Below, piece by piece: positions 1 to 6,043 of a DNA stretch of 22,332 nt. The translations under genes and the position numbers were made by a program. Every line of letters begins with the position of its first letter. Positions within the stretch are counted from its first letter, which is position 1. Under the pieces are notes generated by a model. It saw nothing but the letters and a program-made list of their open reading frames with translations. It was not told the origin of the DNA and searched no databases. Source of the stretch: CAAGNP01 sp964611185 (GTDB lineage Bacteria; Bacteroidota; Bacteroidia; Bacteroidales; UBA932); the NCBI GenBank assembly GCA_964611185.1, contig CAZSXE010000029.1, positions 1 to 22,332 on the forward strand, in the 5' to 3' direction.

Positions 1-294
1 AAATGTTGCAGAGGTTGTTCCTTCTCCTGTGGATAGTGTAAACTCTGCTGCTATTTCGCTATTTCCCCAAAAAGTGGTAATCTTATCCCCTTCTGTCCAG
101 TTGACAACATTTGATTCTCCAAGTGAAGTCTTGGTATCGGGCAGTTCCGATGTGGCAGAGATGGTGATAATATTTTCTTCTCCGCCATTAATAGAAGTTT
201 CGCTCTTCTCGCAAGAAGAGAGTACAGGCATTGCTATCAATGTTATGGCTGCTATTTTAAATATTGCCGTAGGCATTTTTTTTATTCCTTTCAT
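1..294 (-). CDS. Fimbrillin-like surface lipoprotein, N-terminal 98 residues (cut by window edge)
   Basis: The minus strand reads open from the ATG at 294 to position 1, and the rest lies outside the window. The N-terminus has a hydrophobic signal segment ending in a lipobox, LSSC, with Cys28 as the predicted lipidated residue. An alternative start is Met7 at 276. After the signal comes the pattern DTKTSLGESN..VNWTEGDKI (residues 54-73), which is typical of Bacteroidales fimbrillin-family and related secreted lipoproteins (TKT..L....V.W..GD.I). It starts 25 bp after the stop of a short peptide gene on the same strand and is probably co-transcribed with it. The exact family cannot be fixed from the N-terminus alone. 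Adhesin or fimbrial accessory function is inferred. Confidence 0.7.
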   Translation of the reverse strand, partial: MKGIKKMPTAIFKIAAITLIAMPVLSSCEKSETSINGGEENIITISATSELPDTKTSLGESNVVNWTEGDKITTFWGNSEIAAEFTLSTGEGTTSATF

Positions 295-319
295 AATTTT
301 TTTCTTAATAAATAATTTT

Positions 320-457
320 TTAGCTGTTCCATCCTCCATCTTGGTTACCGAAGCCTTCTGTGCCTCCCGATTGGGCGAAGCCCTGCTCGGCCTTTATAAC
401 TATCACATCGATTTCGGGTGCGATGTATTCTCCTTTTGCATTTTCTTTCATAAGCAT
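320..457 (-). CDS. Short 'APE...W' peptide, 45 aa, upstream of lipoprotein gene
   Basis: A minus-strand frame from ATG at 457 (or 451, which gives 43 residues starting MKENAKGEY) runs to TAA at 320-322. The product has no signal peptide or membrane segment. It contains YIAPEIDVIVIKAEQGFAQS, then a Gly/Ser/Asn-rich tail ending near the C-terminus in GGWNS. Small proteins of this kind (tyrosine-x-APE-x, a hydrophobic strand, E-x-GFA, glycine-rich end with Trp) are recurrent next to fimbrillin-like lipoprotein genes in Bacteroidales, usually annotated as hypothetical. The matching context here, 25 bp before such a lipoprotein gene, supports it as a real gene although it is very short. Function is unknown. 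Confidence 0.65.
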   Translation of the reverse strand: MLMKENAKGEYIAPEIDVIVIKAEQGFAQSGGTEGFGNQDGGWNS

Positions 458-622
458 CTATTTTAAAATATGTATATAAATTCCTTTTATGCTGTTGAAA
501 CAATTAATAATCGAAATTGTTCAAATTCGGATATATAATTAATAGAAAATTATACAATTTAACATGGTGTACTGACTTAAAAAGGCCAAAATCCATTTTG
601 TTTCCACTCCCGTTTTTCTTTT
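458..622. other. Intergenic region with imperfect inverted repeat
   Basis: This AT-rich spacer lies between the hydrolase stop and the small peptide start, both on the minus strand. It holds an imperfect inverted repeat: TTGAAACAATT at 495-505 and AATTGTTCAA at 515-524, which pair over 10 bp with one bulged base. This could be a weak terminator of the hydrolase gene or an operator for the downstream pair. I found no convincing TAnnTTTG box on the minus strand. Confidence 0.35.
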
Positions 623-1489
623 TTACCTATCTCCTATCCAGCGCAGAAGTTCGCGATACAGATTCTCTCTATATGAAAATTTCCCTTGAAATCCCCAGCC
701 GTGTCCTCCGTCGGGATAGATGTGAAGTTCGGCAGGGACATCTTTATCTGTCAATGCTTGATAGAAAACCATAGTGTTTTTAACCGGGACGACTGTATCA
801 TCTGCCGTTGAGATGATAAAAGTAGGCGGGGTATCAGACTGGACATTGAGCTCGCTCGAAAAGTGTCTTGTAAGCTCATCTGAGGCATTTTCCCCGATAA
901 GATTTTTTCGAGAACCGAGGTGAGTGAATGAGGGATCCATCGTGATAACGGGATAAAAGAGTATTCCGAAATCGGGGCGGTTATTATTGTTTGTAAACTG
1001 TGTCAGTACTGTCGAAGCGAGATGACCTCCGGCAGAAAAGCCCATTATCCCCACTTTGGCTCTCTGCGCCTGCACACCCGAAGGTCGCATATTGGGATTT
1101 ATCCCCTGTTCTGCTGCAGACCCCTTTCCGGTAACTCTATCAGATGCGATTTCTCTCAACTTTTCCATTGCACGCAGTGCGTCCTGAAGGGGAATTTCAT
1201 AATTTCCTTCAGGGAGACGATAATAAAGTACCGCTGCCGCAATACCATTGGCATTCAGCCATTGAGCGGTCATACTTCCCTCGCTGATTTTGGAAAGTGC
1301 CCTATAACCGCCACCGGGGCATACCAATATATATTTTCCGGTGGTAAACTCGGCCGGAATATATATATCCATCACCACATCGGGCTCTCCCTCAGGATAA
1401 AGGTCGGCTTTAAAAGTGAATTGCGCCAGCCCTTTAACTGAAAAAAGGGAGAGCGCCATAAATAAAACTAACTTATAAAAACTTTTCAT
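623..1489 (-). CDS. Secreted alpha/beta-hydrolase, esterase-like (BD-FAE / acetylxylan-esterase type)
   Basis: The 288-residue protein starts with a signal peptide (residues 1-22, cleavage probably after LA in GLAQ), so it is exported. It shows the layout of the carbohydrate-esterase/BD-FAE-like branch of alpha/beta-hydrolases. The oxyanion-loop motif is CPGGGY (57-62), where HGGGY is usual. The nucleophile elbow is GFSAGG with Ser152. The probable acid is Asp230 or Asp231 in TADDTVVP, and the probable base is His263 in DGGHGWG. The likely reaction is hydrolysis of an ester, for example acetyl or feruloyl groups on a polysaccharide, but the substrate cannot be read from sequence. It stands between the thioredoxin gene and the lipoprotein pair on the same strand, with spacers of about 155 bp on both sides, so it is probably its own unit. 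Confidence 0.85.
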   Translation of the reverse strand: MKSFYKLVLFMALSLFSVKGLAQFTFKADLYPEGEPDVVMDIYIPAEFTTGKYILVCPGGGYRALSKISEGSMTAQWLNANGIAAAVLYYRLPEGNYEIPLQDALRAMEKLREIASDRVTGKGSAAEQGINPNMRPSGVQAQRAKVGIMGFSAGGHLASTVLTQFTNNNNRPDFGILFYPVITMDPSFTHLGSRKNLIGENASDELTRHFSSELNVQSDTPPTFIISTADDTVVPVKNTMVFYQALTDKDVPAELHIYPDGGHGWGFQGKFSYRENLYRELLRWIGDR

Positions 1490-1512
1490 CTTAGTATTTT
1501 TTCAATGCTAAG
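1490..1512 (-). other. Small palindrome abutting the hydrolase start codon
   Basis: CTTAGTATT at 1490-1498 and AATGCTAAG at 1504-1512 pair 8 of 9 around a 5-nt loop. The element touches the ATG of the hydrolase (minus strand, 1489). It could be an operator or an RNA hairpin affecting initiation. In the mRNA orientation the single mismatch is C-A, so the RNA hairpin is only moderately stable. No function is known. Confidence 0.25.
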
Positions 1513-1567
1513 ATAATTATTATTTACAATATGGCGGCTAATTATCTGCATCCCAGTCTATAACATA

Positions 1568-1602
1568 CAACATCCTCAGGAGAGATTTTTCCGAGGATGT
1601 TG
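1568..1602 (-). terminator. Stem-loop downstream of the thioredoxin gene, possible terminator
   Basis: CAACATCCTC (1568-1577) and GAGGATGTTG (1593-1602) are perfect 10-bp inverted arms. They extend by two further G-C pairs after one bulged A, with a loop of about 10 nt. It lies 43 bp past the thioredoxin stop on the minus strand. No T-run follows in that direction, so it is an atypical intrinsic terminator or an mRNA 3'-end stabilizer. Confidence 0.5.
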
Positions 1603-1645
1603 GTAGGAATGTGTTGAAAATGAGTGCTTTAGTCGCCAGCATGGT

Positions 1646-2116
1646 TTACGGCCGCTTTTTAAGCAGGATGGATTCTATTGATTCTTTCAAAGAGGCTTTG
1701 GGCTGTGCACCCTGCATAATGGAGGGTTCTCCATTCATAGGGATAAACAGTAATGTGGGGATGGACTGAACACCGAATACTCCCGCAAGTTCGCGCTCTT
1801 TATCCACATCTACCTTATATATATAGATGTGACCATCATACTCTGCTGCAAGGTCTTCAAGAACAGGGGCGAGGCTCTTGCAAGGGCCACACCATGTAGC
1901 GTAAAAGTCTATAATTGCAGGCTTATCGCCCAAATACTTCCAAGTCTGAGGATTTTTCTCGAAATCCATAACTTTGGTTAAAAATTCTGATTTTGTCAAT
2001 TGAATTGTTTTCATAACTATTTCTTTTTTATTGTTGTCGTTTTTGTTCATTTTAAATGCTGAGAAAATTAATAAGCCGATTAATGTAACAGCGATTACAA
2101 GTAAATACTTTTTCAT
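1646..2116 (-). CDS. Membrane-anchored or periplasmic thioredoxin
   Basis: The 156-residue protein begins with a signal-anchor-like segment (residues 3-20) without a lipobox cysteine, followed by a Lys/Asn-rich linker and a thioredoxin fold from about residue 40. The active site is ATWCGPCK with Cys76 and Cys79, and the conserved cis-proline is Pro120 in QSIPTLL. A complete WCGPC pair means it is redox-active, reducing or exchanging protein disulfides, probably on the periplasmic side of the inner membrane, as in Bacteroides TrxP-like proteins. It is divergent from oxyR with a 95-bp shared spacer holding an OxyR-type operator, so control by peroxide stress is plausible. If the start were internal (Met23 or Met35) the protein would be cytoplasmic. 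The long hydrophobic N-terminus argues for the first ATG. Confidence 0.88.
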   Translation of the reverse strand: MKKYLLVIAVTLIGLLIFSAFKMNKNDNNKKEIVMKTIQLTKSEFLTKVMDFEKNPQTWKYLGDKPAIIDFYATWCGPCKSLAPVLEDLAAEYDGHIYIYKVDVDKERELAGVFGVQSIPTLLFIPMNGEPSIMQGAQPKASLKESIESILLKKRP

Positions 2117-2141
2117 TTTTATGTTGTTTTAATATTTAATG

Positions 2142-2149
2142 CAAAGTAA
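2142..2149 (-). promoter_or_regulatory. Possible -7 box of the thioredoxin gene
   Basis: Read on the minus strand this is TTACTTTG, one mismatch from the Bacteroidetes -7 consensus TAnnTTTG. It sits 26 bp before the thioredoxin ATG, a reasonable leader distance. No TTTG -33 element is obvious. Confidence 0.35.
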
Positions 2150-2172
2150 AACATATAATCATTATAAATCAA

Positions 2173-2208
2173 ACAGATAATTTCTATATTTGCATAGATA
2201 AAATCTAT
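2173..2208 (+). promoter_or_regulatory. OxyR-type operator in front of oxyR
   Basis: Two ATAG-N7-CTAT-like palindromes lie side by side. ACAGATAATTTCTAT (2173-2187) has one mismatch in the tetranucleotides. ATAGATAAAATCTAT (2194-2208) is a perfect match and a full 6+3+6 palindrome. They are 6 bp apart; the E. coli OxyR consensus has four ATAG elements with 7-bp spacing throughout. The operator overlaps the oxyR -7 box and ends 3 bp before the ATG, which suggests autorepression and possible control of the divergent thioredoxin gene. Confidence 0.7.
2185..2192 (+). promoter_or_regulatory. -7 box of oxyR
   Basis: TATATTTG is an exact match to the Bacteroidetes -7 consensus TAnnTTTG. It ends 19 bp before the oxyR ATG and lies inside the OxyR-type operator. 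No clear TTTG -33 element is present. Confidence 0.55.
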
Positions 2209-2211
2209 ATT

Positions 2212-3138
2212 ATGACAATACAGCAGTTAGAGTACATTTTGTCGCTAAATCGACACCGTCACTTTATGAAAGCAGCGAGCGAATGTGGAGTGAGTCAGCC
2301 CACGCTAAGCGCAATGATTCAGAAACTTGAAGATGAACTTGATGTAAAGATATTCGATCGCAGCAAACATCCTGTCGAGCCTACGGCAATAGGAGAGCGC
2401 ATCATTGCGCAAGCGCAAACCACCATAAACGAAATGGGGCACATAAACGAGCTTGTCCTCTCGGAGACCGGCACCCTCGCAGGGAACCTCAACATCGGCA
2501 TAGCCCCCACCATAGCCCCCTATATCGTTCCTCAATTCATAAAGAAATTCAATGCCATCTATACTGATGTATCGCTGAAAATCAGCGAAATGCACAATGA
2601 AATGATTGTTTCCAAACTCCATGATGCCTCCCTCGATATGGCCATCATCGCCCAGACAACACCACACGACAATTTTCTCGAAATACCTCTTTACAGCGAA
2701 AAATTCGTGGCATATATGTCCCCCGAGAGCGAATACAAAAAATTAAAACTTCAGGCTACCGCTATGCCGGAAGAAAATCTGTGGGTACTTCAGGAGGGGC
2801 AGTGTCTTCTCCACGGACAGACATTCAGCTTCTGCAACAGCCCCACGGCCAATCACAACTACGAAGCGGGAAGCATCGACACACTTGTGCGAATAGTCGA
2901 TCAGATAGGCGGCTACACCGTAATTCCCCAGATGCATCTCCATTTTCTCACTAAAACACAGCTGAAAAACATTCGCGAAATCACATCACCGCCGATGCTG
3001 CGCAATGTTCTCCTTATTATCCGCGAAGATTACATTAAAGAGCGTATGCTCAATGCGGTAACCGACACCATAAAAGAGATTATCCCTGAGGAAATGCTCG
3101 ACGAAAGATTGAAAAAATTCGCAGTCAAGCTCAGATAA
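2212..3138 (+). CDS. oxyR: OxyR, peroxide-sensing LysR-family regulator
   Basis: The 308-residue protein has an N-terminal LysR-type winged helix-turn-helix (residues 2-60, with HFMKAASECGVSQPTLS covering the recognition region) and a periplasmic-binding-like effector domain from about 90. What separates OxyR from other LysR proteins is visible: the segment EGQCLLHGQTFSFC carries two cysteines, Cys198 and Cys208. They correspond to the peroxide-reactive and disulfide-forming pair of E. coli OxyR (Cys199/Cys208), with one extra residue between them. It activates peroxide-defence genes when oxidized. It is divergent from the thioredoxin gene, its promoter overlaps an OxyR-type operator, and it converges with the YkgB-like gene 16 bp away. 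Confidence 0.92.
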   Translation: MTIQQLEYILSLNRHRHFMKAASECGVSQPTLSAMIQKLEDELDVKIFDRSKHPVEPTAIGERIIAQAQTTINEMGHINELVLSETGTLAGNLNIGIAPTIAPYIVPQFIKKFNAIYTDVSLKISEMHNEMIVSKLHDASLDMAIIAQTTPHDNFLEIPLYSEKFVAYMSPESEYKKLKLQATAMPEENLWVLQEGQCLLHGQTFSFCNSPTANHNYEAGSIDTLVRIVDQIGGYTVIPQMHLHFLTKTQLKNIREITSPPMLRNVLLIIREDYIKERMLNAVTDTIKEIIPEEMLDERLKKFAVKLR

Positions 3139-3145
3139 ATTGGTT

Positions 3146-3164
3146 AGGGAAGTGCTACTTCTCT
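3146..3164. terminator. Weak bidirectional hairpin between oxyR and the YkgB-like gene
   Basis: AGGGAAGT and ACTTCTCT flank a GCT loop and pair over 8 positions including one G-T. On the plus strand it is followed by the T-rich CTTTGTTT. It overlaps the TAG stop (3155-3157) of the convergent gene. It may act as the oxyR terminator, but it is short. Confidence 0.35.
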
Positions 3165-3745
3165 CTTTGTTTAAGAATTTTTTTAGCTGAACGGGAGAGC
3201 AGGACAAAGGCACCGGCGATAATGGCGGTATCTTTTATCACAAGACGGCCTGCTCCGGATAATAGCGGAAAACCATACTCTCCACTCCCCAGATTCGGAA
3301 CCCAACACTCCGGAGTGGTGACCAAAAACGAAAGGGTGCCGATGGTCATAATTATGGCAAGCAACTCACCTACCATCCCTATTTTAGTAGAGAAGAAACC
3401 GAGGAAAGTCAGAATACCTATACTCATTATAAGGATACCAAGGCCGTGGGAAAAACCATAAGTATTATTCTCCTTGTGCCATTCGTATTTTTCTTGATTA
3501 AACTCTCCCTCTTTAAGTTTGTAATCTTTATACTCAGGGGCATCTTTGGTATAAAAGAAGCTCATAAAAGGGCTGTTGGCCACAAAAGGAACGATTCCTT
3601 CAGCCTCATAATTTTTGAATTTAAGTCCGCCTATCCATACGAATATGATGAGAATTGCTACACGAATCATTCCGTAGCCTAAATTTTTGGAAGATGCCGC
3701 TATATGTAAAAAGCGATCAAAAAGGGTGCAGAAAAATGTTTTCAT
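3155..3745 (-). CDS. YkgB/RclC-like inner-membrane protein (DUF417)
   Basis: The 196-residue protein has about four hydrophobic segments (roughly 24-40, 98-117, 122-142, 170-184). It also has the family's hallmark stretch near the C-terminus, with CWVPN (147-151), EYGFPLLSGAGR (156-167) and LVIKD. Length and motif fit the YkgB/DUF417 family, whose E. coli member RclC belongs to the reactive-chlorine resistance regulon controlled by an AraC-family regulator. The biochemical role is not known. Here it lies 92 bp downstream of an AraC-family gene on the same strand and converges with oxyR, so an oxidant-related role is a reasonable inference. The spacer allows its own promoter. Confidence 0.82.
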   Translation of the reverse strand: MKTFFCTLFDRFLHIAASSKNLGYGMIRVAILIIFVWIGGLKFKNYEAEGIVPFVANSPFMSFFYTKDAPEYKDYKLKEGEFNQEKYEWHKENNTYGFSHGLGILIMSIGILTFLGFFSTKIGMVGELLAIIMTIGTLSFLVTTPECWVPNLGSGEYGFPLLSGAGRLVIKDTAIIAGAFVLLSRSAKKILKQREK

Positions 3746-3837
3746 TTTTATTTATTTAAGATTAATAATTTTCTGACTGCAAAATTCCGACATATATCTT
3801 TCGTAATAAATAGCAATTTTCCACAAGTAGTTTGCAA

Positions 3838-4680
3838 TTATTCCCGATTTCCCTTATTTTCTTTCCGGTATTCCGAAATACTGACACCTGTCTGACTTTT
3901 AAAAAAACGGCTGAAAGCAGCTATATCTTCAAAATGGAGCAGATCTGCAATCTCTTTTGCACTCTTGCCCGTATATAATAGCAGGCGTTTGGCTTCAGTA
4001 GCGGTTCTTTCCAATATTATCTGCAGAGGTGAAGACAAATCACACTGACTAAAGAGATTAGAAAGTGTTTTAGGGGAGCGATTAAGCATAAGAGCATAGT
4101 CTTGGACCATCCTTTTCTCACGAAAATTATTATCCACCAATATATAAAACTGCCTTATTATATCAAAAGCGTGCTCTTTTTCTCTACTTATCCCCAAGCT
4201 CTCGTGTGCCTTTCTTGTACAAACAATAATAAATCGTTTCAATAAAATACGAAGCATCTCCTCCTGAAATCCATCCCTTTCATCATACTCTCTCTTGATA
4301 TTCGACACGATTTGAGAAAGATTAGTCACATCATCTTCACTAAGTCTAAGTTTAAGCACCTGAGAGCCTCCGTGAAATAGAACTCCGCTGCAAGAAACCT
4401 CACTATCGTGTCCATAAATGCAATAAAAATTGCTGTTGAACAGCAATGCCATATACTTTCCATCGACATCCGTCACTTTTAAATGCTGAAGAGGAGTAAG
4501 TGCCACTATCTCATTTACAGAAAGTTTCAGAGGGATATGGTCTATTTCCATCGATATGGACCCTTCTACCACCAAAAAAAACTTATAGAGAGAGTTATCT
4601 CTTAACCATATATCATTCTTATGGAAGTCGTCACACAACGATATTTTTCCATTTAAAGGGGTTTGAAATACATATTCCAT
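3838..4680 (-). CDS. AraC-family transcriptional regulator
   Basis: The 280-residue protein has an N-terminal cupin-like sensing domain (about 1-130) and a C-terminal AraC double helix-turn-helix (about 180-275). The first DNA-binding helix region is around MVQDYALMLNRSPKTLSNLF and the second is KSAKEIADLLHFEDIAAFSR, followed by FFKSQTGVSISEYR. The sensing domain carries Cys87 and Cys97 in FYCIYGHDSEVSCSG, a pattern common in Bacteroidales AraC proteins of this type. A redox role of these cysteines is possible but unproven. The gene begins 8 bp after the SMR exporter stop, so the two are probably one operon, and it precedes the YkgB-like gene, its likely target. The effector is unknown. Confidence 0.87.
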   Translation of the reverse strand: MEYVFQTPLNGKISLCDDFHKNDIWLRDNSLYKFFLVVEGSISMEIDHIPLKLSVNEIVALTPLQHLKVTDVDGKYMALLFNSNFYCIYGHDSEVSCSGVLFHGGSQVLKLRLSEDDVTNLSQIVSNIKREYDERDGFQEEMLRILLKRFIIVCTRKAHESLGISREKEHAFDIIRQFYILVDNNFREKRMVQDYALMLNRSPKTLSNLFSQCDLSSPLQIILERTATEAKRLLLYTGKSAKEIADLLHFEDIAAFSRFFKSQTGVSISEYRKENKGNRE

Positions 4681-4688
4681 AACTATAT

Positions 4689-5003
4689 TTAACTTAGTTT
4701 CAGTCCCACAATACCGGCCACAATAAGGCAGGCAGACAATAAGCGTAAAGTACTTGCAGAATCACCGAAAAAGATGATACCTATTACTAAAGTGCCGACT
4801 GCTCCTACCCCTGTCCATATTGCGTAAGCCGTCCCTATGGGAATGGTCCTCTGAGCAAGCCATAAAAAATAGCCACTCAGCCCCATAGAAATAATGGCAA
4901 CTACTATCCATAATCCTCTATGAGGGGTAGTCTGCGACAATTTAAAACCGATTGGCCATCCTATTTCGAAGATACCGGCCATAAAAAGATACAACCAACT
5001 CAT
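4689..5003 (-). CDS. SMR-family exporter, Gdx/SugE (guanidinium) type
   Basis: At 104 residues with four hydrophobic helices it has the standard small multidrug resistance size. It works as a dual-topology dimer in the inner membrane, exchanging cations for protons through the membrane glutamate, here Glu13 in GIFEIGWPIGFK. The third-helix signature IPIGTAYAIWTGVGAVG and the C-terminal IVGLKLS resemble SugE/Gdx rather than EmrE-type drug pumps. This suggests guanidinium or small quaternary cations as substrates. No guanidine riboswitch is recognisable in the 33 bp before the ATG or the rest of the divergent spacer. It is the first gene of the set with the AraC regulator, and its start faces the EamA gene across an inverted repeat with a minus-strand -7 box. 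Confidence 0.87.
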   Translation of the reverse strand: MSWLYLFMAGIFEIGWPIGFKLSQTTPHRGLWIVVAIISMGLSGYFLWLAQRTIPIGTAYAIWTGVGAVGTLVIGIIFFGDSASTLRLLSACLIVAGIVGLKLS

Positions 5004-5053
5004 TTATTTAAAATTAAAATTTCATAATAATTTCTATTGCACACATATTGTAG

Positions 5054-5061
5054 CAAAGGTA
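5054..5061 (-). promoter_or_regulatory. -7 box for the SMR exporter operon
   Basis: Read on the minus strand this is TACCTTTG, an exact match to TAnnTTTG. It lies in the left arm of the inverted repeat, 50 bp before the exporter ATG. Confidence 0.45.
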
Positions 5062-5074
5062 ATGACAAATTCAT

Positions 5075-5082
5075 TACTTTTG
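5075..5082 (+). promoter_or_regulatory. -7 box for the EamA transporter gene
   Basis: TACTTTTG matches TAnnTTTG exactly and lies in the right arm of the inverted repeat. The ATG at 5094 follows 11 bp later, so a transcript from here would have a leader of only a few bases. Confidence 0.45.
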
Positions 5083-5093
5083 CCTCCCATATT

Positions 5094-6029
5094 ATGAACA
5101 CAAAAGCAAAAGGATATATTTTAGGCATTATTGCAGCTGCCACCTATGGATTAAATCCTCTTTTCGCCATTAATCTTTACAGAGAGGGGATGAATCCCGA
5201 ATCAGTGCTGTTTTTCAGATACCTTATAGCCATCATTCTCCTTTTAATAATGATCAAGCTTAGAGGTCGTAACTTAAAGGTCGAAAAGAAAAATTTTCCA
5301 TTACTCGTCTTTATGGGAATTATAATGGCCATCTCATCTCTCTCATTATTTGCAAGTTACAACTATATGAGTGTGAGCATTGCATCGACCCTACTTTTCG
5401 TGTATCCCATAATAGTCGCCCTTATTATGACGATTTTCTTTAAGGAAAAATTGAGTATGCAGACTATATTATGCATTCTACTTGCCTGCGGAGGGATATG
5501 GCTTCTGTACAAAACAAGTACAGGCGCCACATTAAACTTGAAAGGGGTAATTTTAGTTTTAGTCTCTGCCCTATCATACGGCATTTACCTTGTCGGGGTA
5601 AATCAAACTCGCCTTAAAAATGTCGCCACACTTCAAATAACCATATATGTACTCATTTTCGGCTTGTCACTTTTCGCATTTCGTCTGCTGACAGGTGTCC
5701 CTCTTACCCTCCCCGACAAATGGTATTTATGGACCAATATTCTCGCTCTCGCCATTTTCCCCACTATCATTTCATTCCTCTGCACCACTTCAGCCATAAA
5801 ATATATTGGTTCCACTCCTACGGCAATACTTGGAGCGCTTGAACCATTGACGGCAGTGCTGGTGGGAATCATTGCCTTCGGCGAAAAACTCACCCCGAGA
5901 GAGTGCCTCGGGCTCATATTGATCCTCGTAGCAGTTACTCTCGTTATTGCCGGAGGGAGAATTTCAACACAGCTCCTGAGATTCAGAAAACTTTTTCCAA
6001 AGCTACCATTAACCAAAAGAAACAAATAG
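5094..6029 (+). CDS. EamA/DMT-family transporter (10 TM)
   Basis: The 311-residue protein is almost entirely hydrophobic, with about ten helices in two EamA repeats (about 7-138 and 150-288), as usual for drug/metabolite transporters in the inner membrane. Conserved features include YGLNPLF in helix 1, FFRYLIA in helix 2, and the paired ends FFKEKLS and AFGEKLT that close each repeat. The substrate is unknown; family members move amino acids, nucleotides or other metabolites. I chose the ATG at 5094 over the in-frame one at 5037 because the extra 19 residues are not helix-like and would run through the -7 box. It is followed 14 bp later by a Nudix gene, probably one transcript. Confidence 0.85.
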   Translation: MNTKAKGYILGIIAAATYGLNPLFAINLYREGMNPESVLFFRYLIAIILLLIMIKLRGRNLKVEKKNFPLLVFMGIIMAISSLSLFASYNYMSVSIASTLLFVYPIIVALIMTIFFKEKLSMQTILCILLACGGIWLLYKTSTGATLNLKGVILVLVSALSYGIYLVGVNQTRLKNVATLQITIYVLIFGLSLFAFRLLTGVPLTLPDKWYLWTNILALAIFPTIISFLCTTSAIKYIGSTPTAILGALEPLTAVLVGIIAFGEKLTPRECLGLILILVAVTLVIAGGRISTQLLRFRKLFPKLPLTKRNK

Positions 6030-6043
6030 AAATTAATTTATCC

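Larger units (their letters stand above)
5053..5083. repeat. 13-bp inverted repeat between divergent transporter genes
   Basis: GCAAAGGTAATGA (5053-5065) and TCATTACTTTTGC (5071-5083) are inverted copies, 12 of 13 matching, around CAAAT. Each arm contains an exact Bacteroidetes -7 box pointing outwards, so a protein bound here would control both directions. The AraC regulator encoded on the minus strand is one candidate binder. Confidence 0.6.

Noticed and set aside
29..466. Plus-strand open frame of 145 codons
   Set aside because: It is antisense to the lipoprotein and peptide genes, which show a lipobox, a fimbrillin-like motif and correct spacing on the minus strand.
517..774. Plus-strand open frame at the hydrolase 3' end
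   Set aside because: It overlaps the hydrolase C-terminus in antisense and has no recognisable protein features.
1022..1441. Plus-strand 139-codon open frame
   Set aside because: Antisense shadow of the alpha/beta-hydrolase, which has complete catalytic motifs.
3222..3682. Plus-strand open frames opposite the YkgB-like gene
   Set aside because: They are low-complexity antisense products, and the minus-strand gene has clear family motifs.
4689..5003. EmrE-type multidrug pump
   Set aside because: The GTAYAIWTGVGAVG signature and the C-terminus fit SugE/Gdx better.
5037..5093. Longer start for the EamA transporter
   Set aside because: The 19 extra residues are polar, run through the predicted -7 box and inverted repeat, and the natural N-terminus MNTKAKGYILGIIAA begins at 5094.
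5903..6043. Longer start for the Nudix protein
   Set aside because: The extension lies inside the transporter coding sequence in another frame; ATG 6044 gives the usual family length.
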